Positions 1 through 8,604 of a stretch of 64,000 nt of DNA are shown piece after piece. The notes below the pieces were generated by a model that was not told the DNA's origin, did not search any database, and saw only the letters and a list, made by a program, of their open reading frames with translations. The translations under genes were made by a program, and so were the position numbers. The stretch spans positions 1 to 64,000 of the forward strand of contig CANFOS010000014.1 in assembly GCA_947448735.1 (NCBI GenBank). The letters are read 5' to 3'. Source of the DNA: Comamonadaceae bacterium. Its GTDB lineage: Bacteria > Pseudomonadota > Gammaproteobacteria > Burkholderiales > Burkholderiaceae_C. Every line of letters starts with the position of its first letter. Position 1 is the stretch's first letter.

Positions 1-160
1 AGGCAATGCCTGCGCGCATCTTGGCCACACTCTGCGGCAGGTGCAGGTCGTCGCCGTCGACCATGTCCAGGCGCAAGTGCTCGCTCAAGGCTTTAGCTAT
101 GGTCGACTTGCCACAACCGGACACCCCCATGACGATCAGGCGCAAAGGCGTCATGCTCAT
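1..160 (-). CDS. gntK: Gluconokinase, N-terminal part (cut by window edge)
   Basis: Only the first 53 codons are in the window. The translation carries a P-loop, GVSGCGKST, close to the N-terminus, followed by VDGDDLH and a VAKMRAG stretch, as in GntK-type gluconate kinases, which phosphorylate gluconate to 6-phosphogluconate. Two ATG codons lie two codons apart (160 and 154); I took the first. The gene starts 16 bp after the stop of a 2-hydroxyacid dehydrogenase on the same strand, so the two are probably co-transcribed. That pairing would suit 2-ketogluconate reduction followed by gluconate phosphorylation, but this is inference. Shikimate kinase is a weaker alternative for the P-loop; the residues after it favour gluconokinase. 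Confidence 0.75.
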   Translation of the reverse strand, partial: MSMTPLRLIVMGVSGCGKSTIAKALSEHLRLDMVDGDDLHLPQSVAKMRAGIA

Positions 161-176
161 GGCTTGGGCTGGGCTG

Positions 177-1136
177 TCACTTGGCCATGGCCATGCACTC
201 GGGCACAGGCGAGAGCAAAGGCTGGCCTGAGACACCCGCCAACATGTTGGCAAAAGCCAGATCGGCCATGGCTTGTCGAGTTTGGCTGGTGGCGCTGGCG
301 ATGTGTGGGGTCAGAACCACCTGGGGCAGGCTCCAGAGCGCCTGGGGCACATGAGGTTCGCTGGCAAACACATCGAGGCCCGCGCCCGCGATGGTGGCGT
401 TTTGCAGGGCTTCGATCAGGGCCTCTTCATCGACCACGCTGCCACGCGCCACGTTGATCAAAAAGCCGCGTGGACCCAGGGCCTTGAGCACATCAGCATT
501 GATCAGGTGCCTGGTGCCTGCGCCGCCGGGCGTGATGACCACCAGGAAATCCACGTTCGCGGCCAGCGCTGCAGCCGTTGGGAAGAACTTGAAGCCCGAT
601 TCGGGTTTTTCACTACGAGCGGTGTAGGCAATCGACATACCGAAAGCCCGCGCCCGCAGCGCGATGGCTTTGCCAATGCGGCCCAAGCCAACAATGCCCA
701 AACGCGCGCCAGACACCTTACGGCCCAGTGCCATGGGGCCACTGGGCCACTGGCCAGCACGCACAAACTGGTCGGCCTGTGGAATAGCCCGGCCTACCGA
801 CAGCACCAGGCCCATGGCCAGATCGGCCACATCGTCAGTGAGCACGTCCGGGGTGTGGGTCACTGGAATGCCGTGTTCGATGGCCGCTTGCACATCCACG
901 CCGTCGTAGCCCACGCCAAAAACCGCTACCACTTTGGCGTTGGGCAGTTGTGACAGCAAACTGCGTGGCACGCTCGATTCGCCCGTGCCCGCAACGCCCA
1001 CAATGCGCGGGCCCAAAGCAGCGAAAGCGGCAGGGTCGGTCAGATGGGTGCGGTCGTGCACCGTGTAGACCGATTCCAGTGCTTTTTGATAGAAGGGGTG
1101 GAGTTTGGCGACAGCCAGCACTTCGGGTTTTGACAA
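177..1136 (-). CDS. D-2-hydroxyacid dehydrogenase (2-ketogluconate/hydroxypyruvate reductase type)
   Basis: NAD(P)-dependent reductase of 2-oxoacids, about 319 residues, the normal family length. The Rossmann motif is GLGRIG in the middle of the protein. The catalytic triad of the family is complete: Arg in NVARGSVVDEEAL, Glu in DVFASEP, His in TPHIAS. The frame is open up to 1184, but a TTG at 1136 is preceded by AAGGAAAG at the right distance, and no ATG precedes the conserved N-terminus as well, so TTG is the chosen start. The gene directly precedes gntK, which suggests a sugar-acid substrate such as 2-ketogluconate. The exact substrate cannot be read from the sequence. Confidence 0.85.
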   Translation of the reverse strand: MSKPEVLAVAKLHPFYQKALESVYTVHDRTHLTDPAAFAALGPRIVGVAGTGESSVPRSLLSQLPNAKVVAVFGVGYDGVDVQAAIEHGIPVTHTPDVLTDDVADLAMGLVLSVGRAIPQADQFVRAGQWPSGPMALGRKVSGARLGIVGLGRIGKAIALRARAFGMSIAYTARSEKPESGFKFFPTAAALAANVDFLVVITPGGAGTRHLINADVLKALGPRGFLINVARGSVVDEEALIEALQNATIAGAGLDVFASEPHVPQALWSLPQVVLTPHIASATSQTRQAMADLAFANMLAGVSGQPLLSPVPECMAMAK

Positions 1137-1584
1137 AATAACTTTCCTTGAATGACAACGCTGGACAGCGCTGTCCAAGAGCAATAAAAATAAGGTTCAG
1201 ATGGTGTAGCCTTGCAGTGGTATTGGCAAAAACCTGACTTCGATCAGCCTCTTGACCACTCGCCTTGAAACAAAGCAAGCCTATCGGAGCCGTTAGCCCA
1301 TTTTTCTCCGGATTAACCCTTGCCCACCCCGCGCATGACAGGATTGGAGAGGCTGCGGCGCAGATGTTGCTGACGCCTACGCAAGGTGAACGAAGTGAGG
1401 AGCCGCCTTGTAGGCAACTCGATCTGGGTTATGAAATCGTGCAGCGTTCAAACACCTGAATTCGCCGCTGCTGCAGCAAACCTGTGGCCGCAGGGCACCT
1501 ACTCCACCAAAAGACATCGTATTTTCTTCAGCGTCTGATGCTTTGGCTGCGAGCCCCTGCTCGCAAATGCTCGCCAATGCTTGT
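1137..1584. other. Gene-free stretch between two dehydrogenase genes
   Basis: About 450 bases. Short open frames here have no recognisable product or ribosome binding site. It should hold the promoter of the dehydrogenase/gntK unit. I see no clear terminator, repeat or RNA gene. Confidence 0.5.
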
Positions 1585-2574
1585 TCAGCGCGGGCCGTGC
1601 AAGACGTTGATCAATGGCTCATCGCGGCTCAAGCGCTCAATGTTATCGGCCAGGGTTTCTTGGCGGCGGCGTACAGTGCCTGCCGTCCAGCCCGACATAT
1701 GGGGCGTCATGAGCACGTTGTCCAGCGCCGAAAAGTCGTATTGCGAGGGCGCGCATTCGGTTTGAGTGGGGGTGGGGTACTGGTACCAGGTATCGATCAC
1801 CGCGCCGCCAATCCGGCGCGCTGCCAGCGCGTCGTAAAGAGCTTTTTCGTCGATCACCGCGCCGCGCCCGACGTTCATCAGAACGGCATCGGGCCGCATG
1901 GATGCGATCGCGCGAGCATTCACCAATCCCTCGGTGTTTTCAGTCAGCGGCAGGCTCACCACAATGGCGTCGGCAGAGCCCATGAAGTCGTGCAGGCCGT
2001 CAAGCGTCCAGCTTTGGTCCACGCTGGCGTGCCCAACGGGGCTGCGGTTGGCCACATGTACCCGCATGCCAAAAGCCTTGGCGCGCAGCGCCACCGTTTG
2101 CGCAATGTGACCAAAACCCAGCAGACCCATCGTTTGCGAACCCAGCTCGGTGCGCAAAGCGGCCTTTTGGCCGGCCCAGTACGTCCATTGCTGTCGGCGC
2201 AGGTCCTGGTCGGCACGAAATAAGGGGATGTGACGCATGAGCAGAGCGGCAATCACGTATTCAGCGATGGCGTTTTCGTGGCCAAAGCAATTGGCCAGGC
2301 TGCAGGAAGTGGGCAGCAAGGCGGTGTTGACTGCGTCGGTGCCAGCCGCCGGCGCATGGAAAAGCCGTGCTTTAAGCGGCACCGGCATGCTGAGGTTCAG
2401 TTTGATGCCGATCACCACGTCAGCGCTTTCGTAATGCGCGCGCTCGCCAGCTTGATCGAGAGCATCGCTCACGTCGACGATCTGATGTTCAGGGCCAATG
2501 AGCGCATCAAAACCTTGGCGGAAATTGGCGGCGTTTTGGCCATGGAAAACGATCTTCAAAGGTGTGAATTTCAT
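1585..2574 (-). CDS. D-2-hydroxyacid dehydrogenase family protein with altered catalytic Glu
   Basis: 329 residues. The fold signature is there: a Rossmann motif GLLGFGHIAQ, the substrate Arg in NVGRGAVIDEKAL and the catalytic His in TPHMSGW. At the place where the family normally has DVFxxEP, this protein has DTWYQYPTP, so the catalytic Glu appears to be replaced by Tyr. It is therefore a phosphoglycerate-dehydrogenase-like protein of unknown substrate, possibly with altered kinetics. It lies 33 bp downstream of pcaF on the same strand and may be the last gene of that operon, although no link to the beta-ketoadipate pathway is known to me. Confidence 0.8.
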   Translation of the reverse strand: MKFTPLKIVFHGQNAANFRQGFDALIGPEHQIVDVSDALDQAGERAHYESADVVIGIKLNLSMPVPLKARLFHAPAAGTDAVNTALLPTSCSLANCFGHENAIAEYVIAALLMRHIPLFRADQDLRRQQWTYWAGQKAALRTELGSQTMGLLGFGHIAQTVALRAKAFGMRVHVANRSPVGHASVDQSWTLDGLHDFMGSADAIVVSLPLTENTEGLVNARAIASMRPDAVLMNVGRGAVIDEKALYDALAARRIGGAVIDTWYQYPTPTQTECAPSQYDFSALDNVLMTPHMSGWTAGTVRRRQETLADNIERLSRDEPLINVLHGPR

Positions 2575-2607
2575 GGGGTTTCGATCGTTTTTGCTGTGCA
2601 GGTACGT

Positions 2608-3810
2608 TCAGACCCGTTCCAGCACCAATGCAATGCCCTGCCCCACACCAATGCACATGGTGCACAGGGCGTAGCGGCCGCCGGTGCGGTGCAACTGGTT
2701 CACTGCAGTGGTAGCAAGCCTTGCGCCGGATGCACCGAGCGGGTGACCCAAAGCAATGGCACCACCATTGGGGTTGACGCGTGGGTCGTTGTCTTGCAAG
2801 CCCAGCAGGCGCAGCACCGCCAGGCCTTGGGCTGCAAAGGCTTCGTTGAGCTCAATCACATCCATCAGCGCCAGCGTCAAACCTGTCAGCGCCAGCACTT
2901 TTTGCGTGGCAGGTGCAGGGCCAATGCCCATGATGCGTGGGGCAACGCCAGCAGTTGCCATGCCGACAATGCGGGCGCGTGGGGTCAGGCCGTTTTTGGC
3001 AGCAGTGGCTTCGTCAGCCAGCAGCAGCGCACAGGCGCCATCGTTGACGCCGGACGCATTGCCGGCGGTCACGCTGCCCTCGGGCCGCACAGCGCCCTTG
3101 AGCTGGGCAAGCGCTTCCATGCTGGTTTCACGCGGGTGCTCGTCTTTGCTGACAACAACAGCGTCACCTTTTTTCTGCGGAATGATCACCGGCGTGATTT
3201 CTGCATCAAAGTAGCCTGCTTTTTGCGCAGCCACGGCTTTGAGCTGGCTGCTCAGGGCCATCTTGTCCTGGTCTTCGCGGCTGATGTTGTAGTCTTTGGC
3301 CACGTTTTCAGCTGTTTCTGGCATGGCATCCACGCCGTATTTTTCTTTCATCAGCTTGTTGACGAAGCGCCAGCCAATGGTGGTGTCGTACATTTGCGCG
3401 GCGCGGCTGAAGGCGCTTTCGGCCTTGCCCATCACAAAGGGGGCGCGGCTCATGCTTTCCACGCCGCCCGCAATCATCATGGTGGCTTCGCCCGACTTGA
3501 TGGCGCGGGCTGCTGTGCCAATCGCGTCCAGGCCAGAGCCGCACAGGCGGTTGATCGTTGCCCCTGGCAACTCCATCGGCAAGCCTGCCAGCAGCGTTGC
3601 CATGTGGGCAACGTTGCGGTTGTCTTCACCGGCTTGGTTGACGCAGCCGTAAATCACGTCTGTCACGGCCAGCCAGTCCACCTTGGGGTTGCGCGCCATC
3701 AGCGCTTTGAGGGGAACGGCGCCCAAGTCGTCGGTGCGCACGCTGCTGAGTGCGCCGCCATAGCGGCCAAAAGGGGTACGAATGGCGTCACAGATAAAGG
3801 CGTGGTTCAT
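2608..3810 (-). CDS. pcaF: Beta-ketoadipyl-CoA thiolase
   Basis: Last step of the beta-ketoadipate pathway: 3-oxoadipyl-CoA plus CoA gives succinyl-CoA and acetyl-CoA. The protein has 400 residues, the usual length. The thiolase active-site segments are all visible: the acylated Cys in NRLCGSGLDA (about residue 90), the His in GHPLGASGAR, and the second Cys in CTMCIGVGQG near the C-terminus. The N-terminus AFICDAIRTPFGRYGG is typical of PcaF rather than of acetoacetyl-CoA thiolases. A GGAG box precedes the ATG. It follows pcaIJ, which supplies its substrate, with about 50 bp between. Confidence 0.93.
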   Translation of the reverse strand: MNHAFICDAIRTPFGRYGGALSSVRTDDLGAVPLKALMARNPKVDWLAVTDVIYGCVNQAGEDNRNVAHMATLLAGLPMELPGATINRLCGSGLDAIGTAARAIKSGEATMMIAGGVESMSRAPFVMGKAESAFSRAAQMYDTTIGWRFVNKLMKEKYGVDAMPETAENVAKDYNISREDQDKMALSSQLKAVAAQKAGYFDAEITPVIIPQKKGDAVVVSKDEHPRETSMEALAQLKGAVRPEGSVTAGNASGVNDGACALLLADEATAAKNGLTPRARIVGMATAGVAPRIMGIGPAPATQKVLALTGLTLALMDVIELNEAFAAQGLAVLRLLGLQDNDPRVNPNGGAIALGHPLGASGARLATTAVNQLHRTGGRYALCTMCIGVGQGIALVLERV

Positions 3811-3863
3811 GTTGATAGGTCTCCAAAGGTAAAACGGATACGACAGTAAATAGGCAGCGACCG

Positions 3864-4517
3864 CTACACGGCAATAGGCAGGCCAACCAGCTTTTCAAGC
3901 TCGGCATGCTCAAGCCCATCGACCTTGTCAATCAGCTTGAGGCCTTGCGGCGTGCAGGCCAGCGTGGCCAGCTCAGAGTAAATGCGTTTGACGCAGCCAA
4001 TCCCGGTCAGCGGGTAGCTGCATGCGGCAACCACCTTGCTCACGCCCTGCTTGGTGAGCAAGTCCATCATCACCCAGGTTTGCTTGGCACCAATGGCCAG
4101 GTCCATCGCGCCGCCCACTGCTGGTATCGAGCCGGCCTCGCCCGTGCTCCAGTTCGCCAGGTCGCCCGTGCTGGACACCTGAAACGCGCCGAGTACGCAA
4201 ATGTCCAGATGACCGCCGCGCATCATGGCAAAGCTGTCGGCATGGTGAAAATACGCACCGCCACTGAGCAGCGTCACGGGCTGTTTGCCAGCGTTGATCA
4301 GGTCATAGTCTTCATCACCCTCCGAAGGTGCAGGGCCCATGCCCAGAATGCCGTTCTCGCTGTGCAACAGCACCTCTGTTGTGGCAGGAATGTGGTTGGC
4401 GACCAGCGTCGGCATGCCGATACCGAGATTGACTGTGGCCCCTTCGGGGATGTCCTGGGCGACGCGTGCTGCAAGCTGGTCTTTGCTGCGTTTTTGATAG
4501 CTTGTTGTTTGAGTCAT
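3864..4517 (-). CDS. pcaJ: 3-oxoadipate CoA-transferase subunit B
   Basis: Beta subunit of the succinyl-CoA:3-oxoadipate CoA-transferase, 217 residues. The catalytic Glu sits in the family motif SENGILG, preceded by GIGMPTLV near the N-terminus. It begins 2 bp after the stop of pcaI, so the two subunits are translated together. The enzyme moves CoA from succinyl-CoA to 3-oxoadipate made from protocatechuate or catechol. Confidence 0.93.
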   Translation of the reverse strand: MTQTTSYQKRSKDQLAARVAQDIPEGATVNLGIGMPTLVANHIPATTEVLLHSENGILGMGPAPSEGDEDYDLINAGKQPVTLLSGGAYFHHADSFAMMRGGHLDICVLGAFQVSSTGDLANWSTGEAGSIPAVGGAMDLAIGAKQTWVMMDLLTKQGVSKVVAACSYPLTGIGCVKRIYSELATLACTPQGLKLIDKVDGLEHAELEKLVGLPIAV

Positions 4518-4519
4518 GT

Positions 4520-5236
4520 TCAGGCCGCCTTTTTCAGACCACCGGCCTGAGTTTTCACCCGGTCAATTTTGACGACGGCGTGTACGAAGATACCGGGCGT
4601 CACAATGTGCTCGGGGTTCAGCGCGCCCAGTTCCACCACCTCGTGCACGGTGGCTACGGTTTTTTGAGCAGCAGTGGCCATGATGGGGCCAAAGTTGCGC
4701 GCTGCCTTGCGGTAGGTCAGGTTGCCCCAGCGGTCGCCCTGCTCGGCCTTGATGAGCGCTACATCGGCATGAATCGGGAACTCAAGAACGTAATGTTTGC
4801 CCCTGATTTCGCGCGTTTCCTTCAGGCTGCCATCGGCGTTTTTAGCCAGATCGGTGCCGTAACCTGTGGGCGAGAAGAAAGCCCCAATGCCCGCACCAGC
4901 AGCACGTATGCGCTCGGCCAGATTGCCTTGCGGCACCAGTTCCAGTTCAAGCTTGCCGGAGCGGTACAGGTCATCAAAGACATAGCTGTCGGCCTGGCGC
5001 GGAAAGCTGCAAATGATTTTGCGCACGCGCCCCGCCTTGAGCAGGGCTGCGAGCCCCGCATCCGCGTTGCCAGCGTTGTTGTTCACCACAGTCAGGTCCT
5101 TGGCGCCCTGAGCAATCAGCCCGTCTATCAGTTCGTCAGGAATACCCGCCGTACCGAAGCCGCCAATTAAAACCGTTGCGCCGTCTTTCACATCCGCCAA
5201 TGCATCCGCAACTGAGCGGGCAATTTTGTTGATCAT
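4520..5236 (-). CDS. pcaI: 3-oxoadipate CoA-transferase subunit A
   Basis: Alpha subunit of the same transferase, 238 residues. The CoA-binding GGFGTAGIP loop follows the N-terminus MINKIARSVADAL. The frame is open further upstream to 5338, but the ATG at 5236 has a GGAGATT box and matches the family N-terminus, so the extension was left out. It is the first gene of the pcaIJF unit. The promoter should lie in the roughly 200 bp before the divergent DUF1841 gene. I did not find a PcaR-type site by eye, and no ring-cleavage genes are in the window. Confidence 0.92.
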   Translation of the reverse strand: MINKIARSVADALADVKDGATVLIGGFGTAGIPDELIDGLIAQGAKDLTVVNNNAGNADAGLAALLKAGRVRKIICSFPRQADSYVFDDLYRSGKLELELVPQGNLAERIRAAGAGIGAFFSPTGYGTDLAKNADGSLKETREIRGKHYVLEFPIHADVALIKAEQGDRWGNLTYRKAARNFGPIMATAAQKTVATVHEVVELGALNPEHIVTPGIFVHAVVKIDRVKTQAGGLKKAA

Positions 5237-5441
5237 GCTTGTCAATCTCCAGCAACACCGATGGACAACACGACGGCCCATCCGCGCAATTTCCACCTCT
5301 GGCCTGTCTGAGGCCCGCAGAAATAATAGCCCACGCACCCAGGTGAAGAGGGCATTGACGTGGAAATCAGATTTTCAAGGCGCGCATCTGGGTGTTTTTG
5401 GTGAAGCCAAAGCCGCTTTCAACGCGTGATATTCTTCAAGC

Positions 5442-5876
5442 ATGTTCACGCCTTCCCAAGCCGATGTCCGGCGTTTTTTTTGCGCTGTTTACGCAAAATC
5501 CCGAGCCGGTCAACCGATGGAAGCGATTGAAACCCTGGCCAGTCAGTGGCTGGAGGAACACCCCGAATACCACGCCGATGTTGCAGATGCCGACGTTGCA
5601 CTTGAAAAAATGTACGACGTTGAAGGCGGTAAAACGAACCCGTTTTTGCACTTGTCGATGCATCTGTCGATCAGCGAGCAATGCTCCATTGACCAGCCGC
5701 GCGGCATTCGGCAGGCAGTTGAGCTTTTGACAGCCAAGCGCGACTCACTGCACGACGCACACCATGAAGCGATGGACTGCCTGGGCCAAATGGTGTGGGA
5801 GAGCCAGCGCGCAGGACGCCCGCCTGACGGTGCGGCTTACATCGCCTGCGTTCAGCGCAGGGCAACGAAGGATTAA
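5442..5876 (+). CDS. DUF1841 family protein
   Basis: 144 residues, soluble, no signal peptide. The segments NPFLHLSMHLSISEQ and DQPRGIRQAV, together with EEHPEYH upstream of them, are the hallmarks I recognise for the DUF1841 family, which is widespread in beta- and gammaproteobacteria and has no known function. It is monocistronic and followed directly by a strong intrinsic terminator. Confidence 0.85.
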   Translation: MFTPSQADVRRFFCAVYAKSRAGQPMEAIETLASQWLEEHPEYHADVADADVALEKMYDVEGGKTNPFLHLSMHLSISEQCSIDQPRGIRQAVELLTAKRDSLHDAHHEAMDCLGQMVWESQRAGRPPDGAAYIACVQRRATKD

Positions 5877-5891
5877 TTCAGTGCAGCCATG

Positions 5892-5919
5892 AAAAAACCG
5901 CTGTTTTCAGCGGTTTTTT
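5892..5919. terminator. Bidirectional intrinsic terminator
   Basis: A perfect 12-bp stem AAAAAACCGCTG / CAGCGGTTTTTT with a TTTT loop. It ends the DUF1841 transcript on the plus strand. The A-tract on the other side lets it also terminate the minus-strand cytochrome gene, whose stop is at 6022. Confidence 0.9.
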
Positions 5920-6021
5920 GAATTTCTGGAAGGTGAACTATTTTTAGCCGGGTCAACCCTAGCCAACGGGCCGCCTAGGGGGAAGCGCATGACATGGAGT
6001 GAAAAGCGCGGGAGCCAGTTT

Positions 6022-6690
6022 CTATCTGAATTGGCTCTGTGACACGGTTTTCAGTTCGCCATTGAGTGAGGACAAATAACCTGCAAGCACTTTTAATTCA
6101 GCATTCGTGTATTGCTTGGCCATGCTCGCCATGATGGCGTTGCCACGACCTACCTTGGGGTTGTTTTCAACTTTGTAAGACTTCAGAGCCACCAGCAGAT
6201 AGTCAGCGTGCTGACCTGCCAACTTGGGATACGACGGATCAATTGGCTTGCTGAAGTTACTGCCATGGCAAGACGAGCAATTGGCCTTGGCAAGCAGCGC
6301 CTGTACTTTCTCGCCTGGCTCTTTCGATGGCTTGTCAGCCAGCGGCTCAGCGCCGGCTACGACGCCGCTGTTGCTGTAGTAAACGGCCAGGTCAGCCATG
6401 TCCTGGTCGGACAAGGTTTCAGCAATGCCGCGCATGCTGGGGTGCTTGCGCTCACCTTTTTTGTAAGCGTTGAGCGCCGAAGCAATGTATTTGGCAGATT
6501 GCCCGGAAATCATGGGGACTTTGTAGACTTCAGGAAAGCTGGCCTGGTAGCCCTTGATACCGTGGCAACCAATGCACATGGCGTTTTTGGACTCGCCTGC
6601 CTTGGCATCGCCCTTGACGTCTTGAGCCAAAGCAGAAATCGTCACTAAAGAGACAACCAGAGCAGAAATCTTGATTAACAGCTTATTCAT
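6022..6690 (-). CDS. Diheme cytochrome c4-like protein
   Basis: 222 residues with an N-terminal signal peptide (hydrophobic stretch ending in SALAQ). Two heme c attachment motifs are visible, CIGCH at about residue 39 and CSSCH at about residue 138. Each has a downstream Met in a suitable context as possible sixth ligand, giving two similar half domains as in cytochrome c4. It is a periplasmic electron carrier, probably donating to a terminal oxidase. It is transcribed divergently from the MoxR gene, with about 155 bp between them. Confidence 0.88.
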   Translation of the reverse strand: MNKLLIKISALVVSLVTISALAQDVKGDAKAGESKNAMCIGCHGIKGYQASFPEVYKVPMISGQSAKYIASALNAYKKGERKHPSMRGIAETLSDQDMADLAVYYSNSGVVAGAEPLADKPSKEPGEKVQALLAKANCSSCHGSNFSKPIDPSYPKLAGQHADYLLVALKSYKVENNPKVGRGNAIMASMAKQYTNAELKVLAGYLSSLNGELKTVSQSQFR

Positions 6691-6845
6691 TTTTCGCGCA
6701 CAATTAGAAGAGAATCCGGGTGGAAAAGTTTTTTTGAAATCAACATTTCATTATATCTGGGCGATAGATGAAAGACCGCCCGGTCTGACAAATACCGGAA
6801 AACCCGGACAAATTCATTGCAACCGTCACCAGAACTGAACGACTC

Positions 6846-7700
6846 ATGAAATTTCAAGGCTCCAAAAACTACGTCGCCACGCAAGACCTGATGCTCGCCG
6901 TCAACGCTGCCGCCATCCTTAAAAAACCATTGCTCGTCAAGGGTGAACCCGGGACCGGCAAAACCATGCTGGCAGAAGAAGTGGCGCAGGCCATGGGCAT
7001 GCCGCTGTTGCAATGGCATATCAAGTCGACCACCAAGGCGCAGCAAGGCCTGTATGAATATGACGCCGTGTCACGCTTGAGAGACTCGCAGCTATCCACA
7101 CTTGACGGTGGCGAGAAGGTTAAAAACATCCATAACTACATTGTCAAAGGGGTGTTGTGGCAAGCCTTCACGTCAGAGACACCGGTGGCGTTGTTGATCG
7201 ATGAAATCGACAAGGCTGACATTGAGTTTCCAAATGACTTGCTGCGCGAAATCGACCGTATGGAGTTCTATGTTTACGAAACGCGTGAACTCATCAAAGC
7301 CAAGCACCGGCCACTGGTATTCATCACCTCAAACAACGAAAAAGAACTGCCGGACGCATTCTTGAGGCGCTGCTTTTTTCACTACATCAAGTTCCCTGAT
7401 GCGGACACCATGCGGCAAATTGTGGACGTGCATTTCCCGGGCTTGAAAAAAGAGCTGCTGGCAGCCGCGATGAAAACTTTTTATGACGTGCGCAACCTGC
7501 CCGGCCTGAAGAAAAAGCCATCCACCAGCGAACTGCTGGACTGGCTCAAACTGCTGGTGGCTGAAGACATTCCACTCGAAGCCCTGCAAAGCAAGGACGA
7601 CAAGGTGACCGTGCCGCCGCTAGTGGGTGCTTTGCTTAAAAACGAGCAAGATGTGACGCTATTCGAAAAGCTGGTGTTCATGCAGCGTAACAACCGATAA
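6846..7700 (+). CDS. MoxR-family AAA+ ATPase
   Basis: 284 residues. Walker A is GEPGTGKT (about residues 33-40), Walker B is ALLIDEIDKAD, and sensor 1 is VFITSNNEKELPDAFLRR. MoxR ATPases act as chaperones with a partner carrying a von Willebrand factor A domain, usually in assembling or activating a metal enzyme or membrane complex. The VWA partner is three genes downstream at 8605. The client is not evident. Confidence 0.9.
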   Translation: MKFQGSKNYVATQDLMLAVNAAAILKKPLLVKGEPGTGKTMLAEEVAQAMGMPLLQWHIKSTTKAQQGLYEYDAVSRLRDSQLSTLDGGEKVKNIHNYIVKGVLWQAFTSETPVALLIDEIDKADIEFPNDLLREIDRMEFYVYETRELIKAKHRPLVFITSNNEKELPDAFLRRCFFHYIKFPDADTMRQIVDVHFPGLKKELLAAAMKTFYDVRNLPGLKKKPSTSELLDWLKLLVAEDIPLEALQSKDDKVTVPPLVGALLKNEQDVTLFEKLVFMQRNNR

Positions 7701-7715
7701 AAAATCACCAAAACC

Positions 7716-7994
7716 ATGAATCAAAAATCGATGCTCGCCGAAGGCCTGACCGATGCCATCGGCTTTGTTGGCGGCGCATTGATGGGGTTCTGGCTGGGCA
7801 AACTGCTGGGACTGAATATTTTTGACCCTGGCTACAGCAACAGCAGTCTGGTCGCCATTGGCCTGGCGGGCTTGGGCGGCGGTTTGGGCGTACAGGCGGC
7901 GCGGCGAGTGCGAGCGACCCATCTGGCAAAAAAAGCGAAAGAAGCGAAAGAAGCGAAAGAAGCGAAAGAAGCGAAAGAAGCGAAAGAAGACTGA
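7716..7994 (+). CDS. Small membrane protein with charged KEA-repeat tail
   Basis: 92 residues. The N-terminal two thirds is hydrophobic and glycine-rich (two probable membrane segments, FVGGALMGFWLGKLLGL and LVAIGLAGLGGGLG). The C-terminus is a run of Lys-Glu-Ala triplets ending in KED, encoded by a perfect 9-bp tandem repeat. It sits 15 bp after the MoxR ATPase and 2 bp before the acetyltransferase. I do not recognise a family. Confidence 0.65.
   Translation: MNQKSMLAEGLTDAIGFVGGALMGFWLGKLLGLNIFDPGYSNSSLVAIGLAGLGGGLGVQAARRVRATHLAKKAKEAKEAKEAKEAKEAKED
7933..7989 (+). repeat. 9-bp tandem repeat (GAAGCGAAA) in coding sequence
   Basis: Five perfect copies of GAAGCGAAA at 7941-7985, with partial copies on both sides. 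Each unit adds Glu-Ala-Lys to the tail of the small membrane protein, so copy-number change stays in frame. Confidence 0.9.
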
Positions 7995-7996
7995 CG

Positions 7997-8584
7997 ATGG
8001 CTTTTGTTGAACCCGTCACCTTGCAGGCGCGCAATATTCGCTTGCTGCCGTTGAGCCTTGAACATGAGGAAGGCCTGCGGGCGGCGGCCAGCGACGGGCA
8101 ATTGTGGAAGCTGCGTGTGACGTCGGTGCCCGAACCGCATGAAGTACGAGCTTATATTGAAACTGCGCTTCGAACAGACAACCGTTTTGCCTTTGCAGTG
8201 CTGGATGCGACAACCCGCCAAGTGCTGGGCTCCAGCAGTTATCACGATATTTTGCCGCCCGTCAAACGGGTCGAGATTGGCTACACCTGGTACGCGGCGC
8301 GATGCCAGCGAACCCACATCAACAGCACCTGCAAACTGTTGCTGATGACGCATGCTTTCGAAACGCTGGGCTGCAACGTGGTGGGTTGGCGGACAGACAA
8401 TTTCAACTTTGCATCACAACAGGCCATCGAGCGGCTGGGCGCACAAAAAGACGGCGTGATCAGAGGCCATGCCATGCGCCGCGACGGAACCATACGCGAC
8501 ACCGTGATGTACAGCATGCGCGCCGGGGAATGGCCTGAGGCCAAGGCACAACTGCTTGACCAACTGGACAAACCACGCAACTGA
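7997..8584 (+). CDS. GNAT-family N-acetyltransferase (RimJ/RimL-like)
   Basis: 195 residues. The order of elements matches the GNAT class that acetylates protein N-termini or small amines: an N-terminal LRLLPL-like strand, EIGYTWY in the middle, and the later segments with ASQQAIERLGAQKDGVIRGH. The acetyl-CoA loop is less typical here (RCQRTHINSTCKLLL where QGxGxN-type loops are usual). It lies inside the MoxR-VWA operon, with 2 bp to the previous gene. The substrate is unknown. Confidence 0.8.
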   Translation: MAFVEPVTLQARNIRLLPLSLEHEEGLRAAASDGQLWKLRVTSVPEPHEVRAYIETALRTDNRFAFAVLDATTRQVLGSSSYHDILPPVKRVEIGYTWYAARCQRTHINSTCKLLLMTHAFETLGCNVVGWRTDNFNFASQQAIERLGAQKDGVIRGHAMRRDGTIRDTVMYSMRAGEWPEAKAQLLDQLDKPRN

Positions 8585-8604
8585 CATCTGATGGACATTT
8601 CGCC

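Noticed and set aside
2230-3849. A 539-codon plus-strand frame over pcaF
   Set aside because: Shadow of the thiolase gene, with composition rich in His, Gln and Ala and no domain.
6687-7046. Minus-strand 119-codon frame opposite the MoxR gene
   Set aside because: Antisense to a certain ATPase gene, with no domain.
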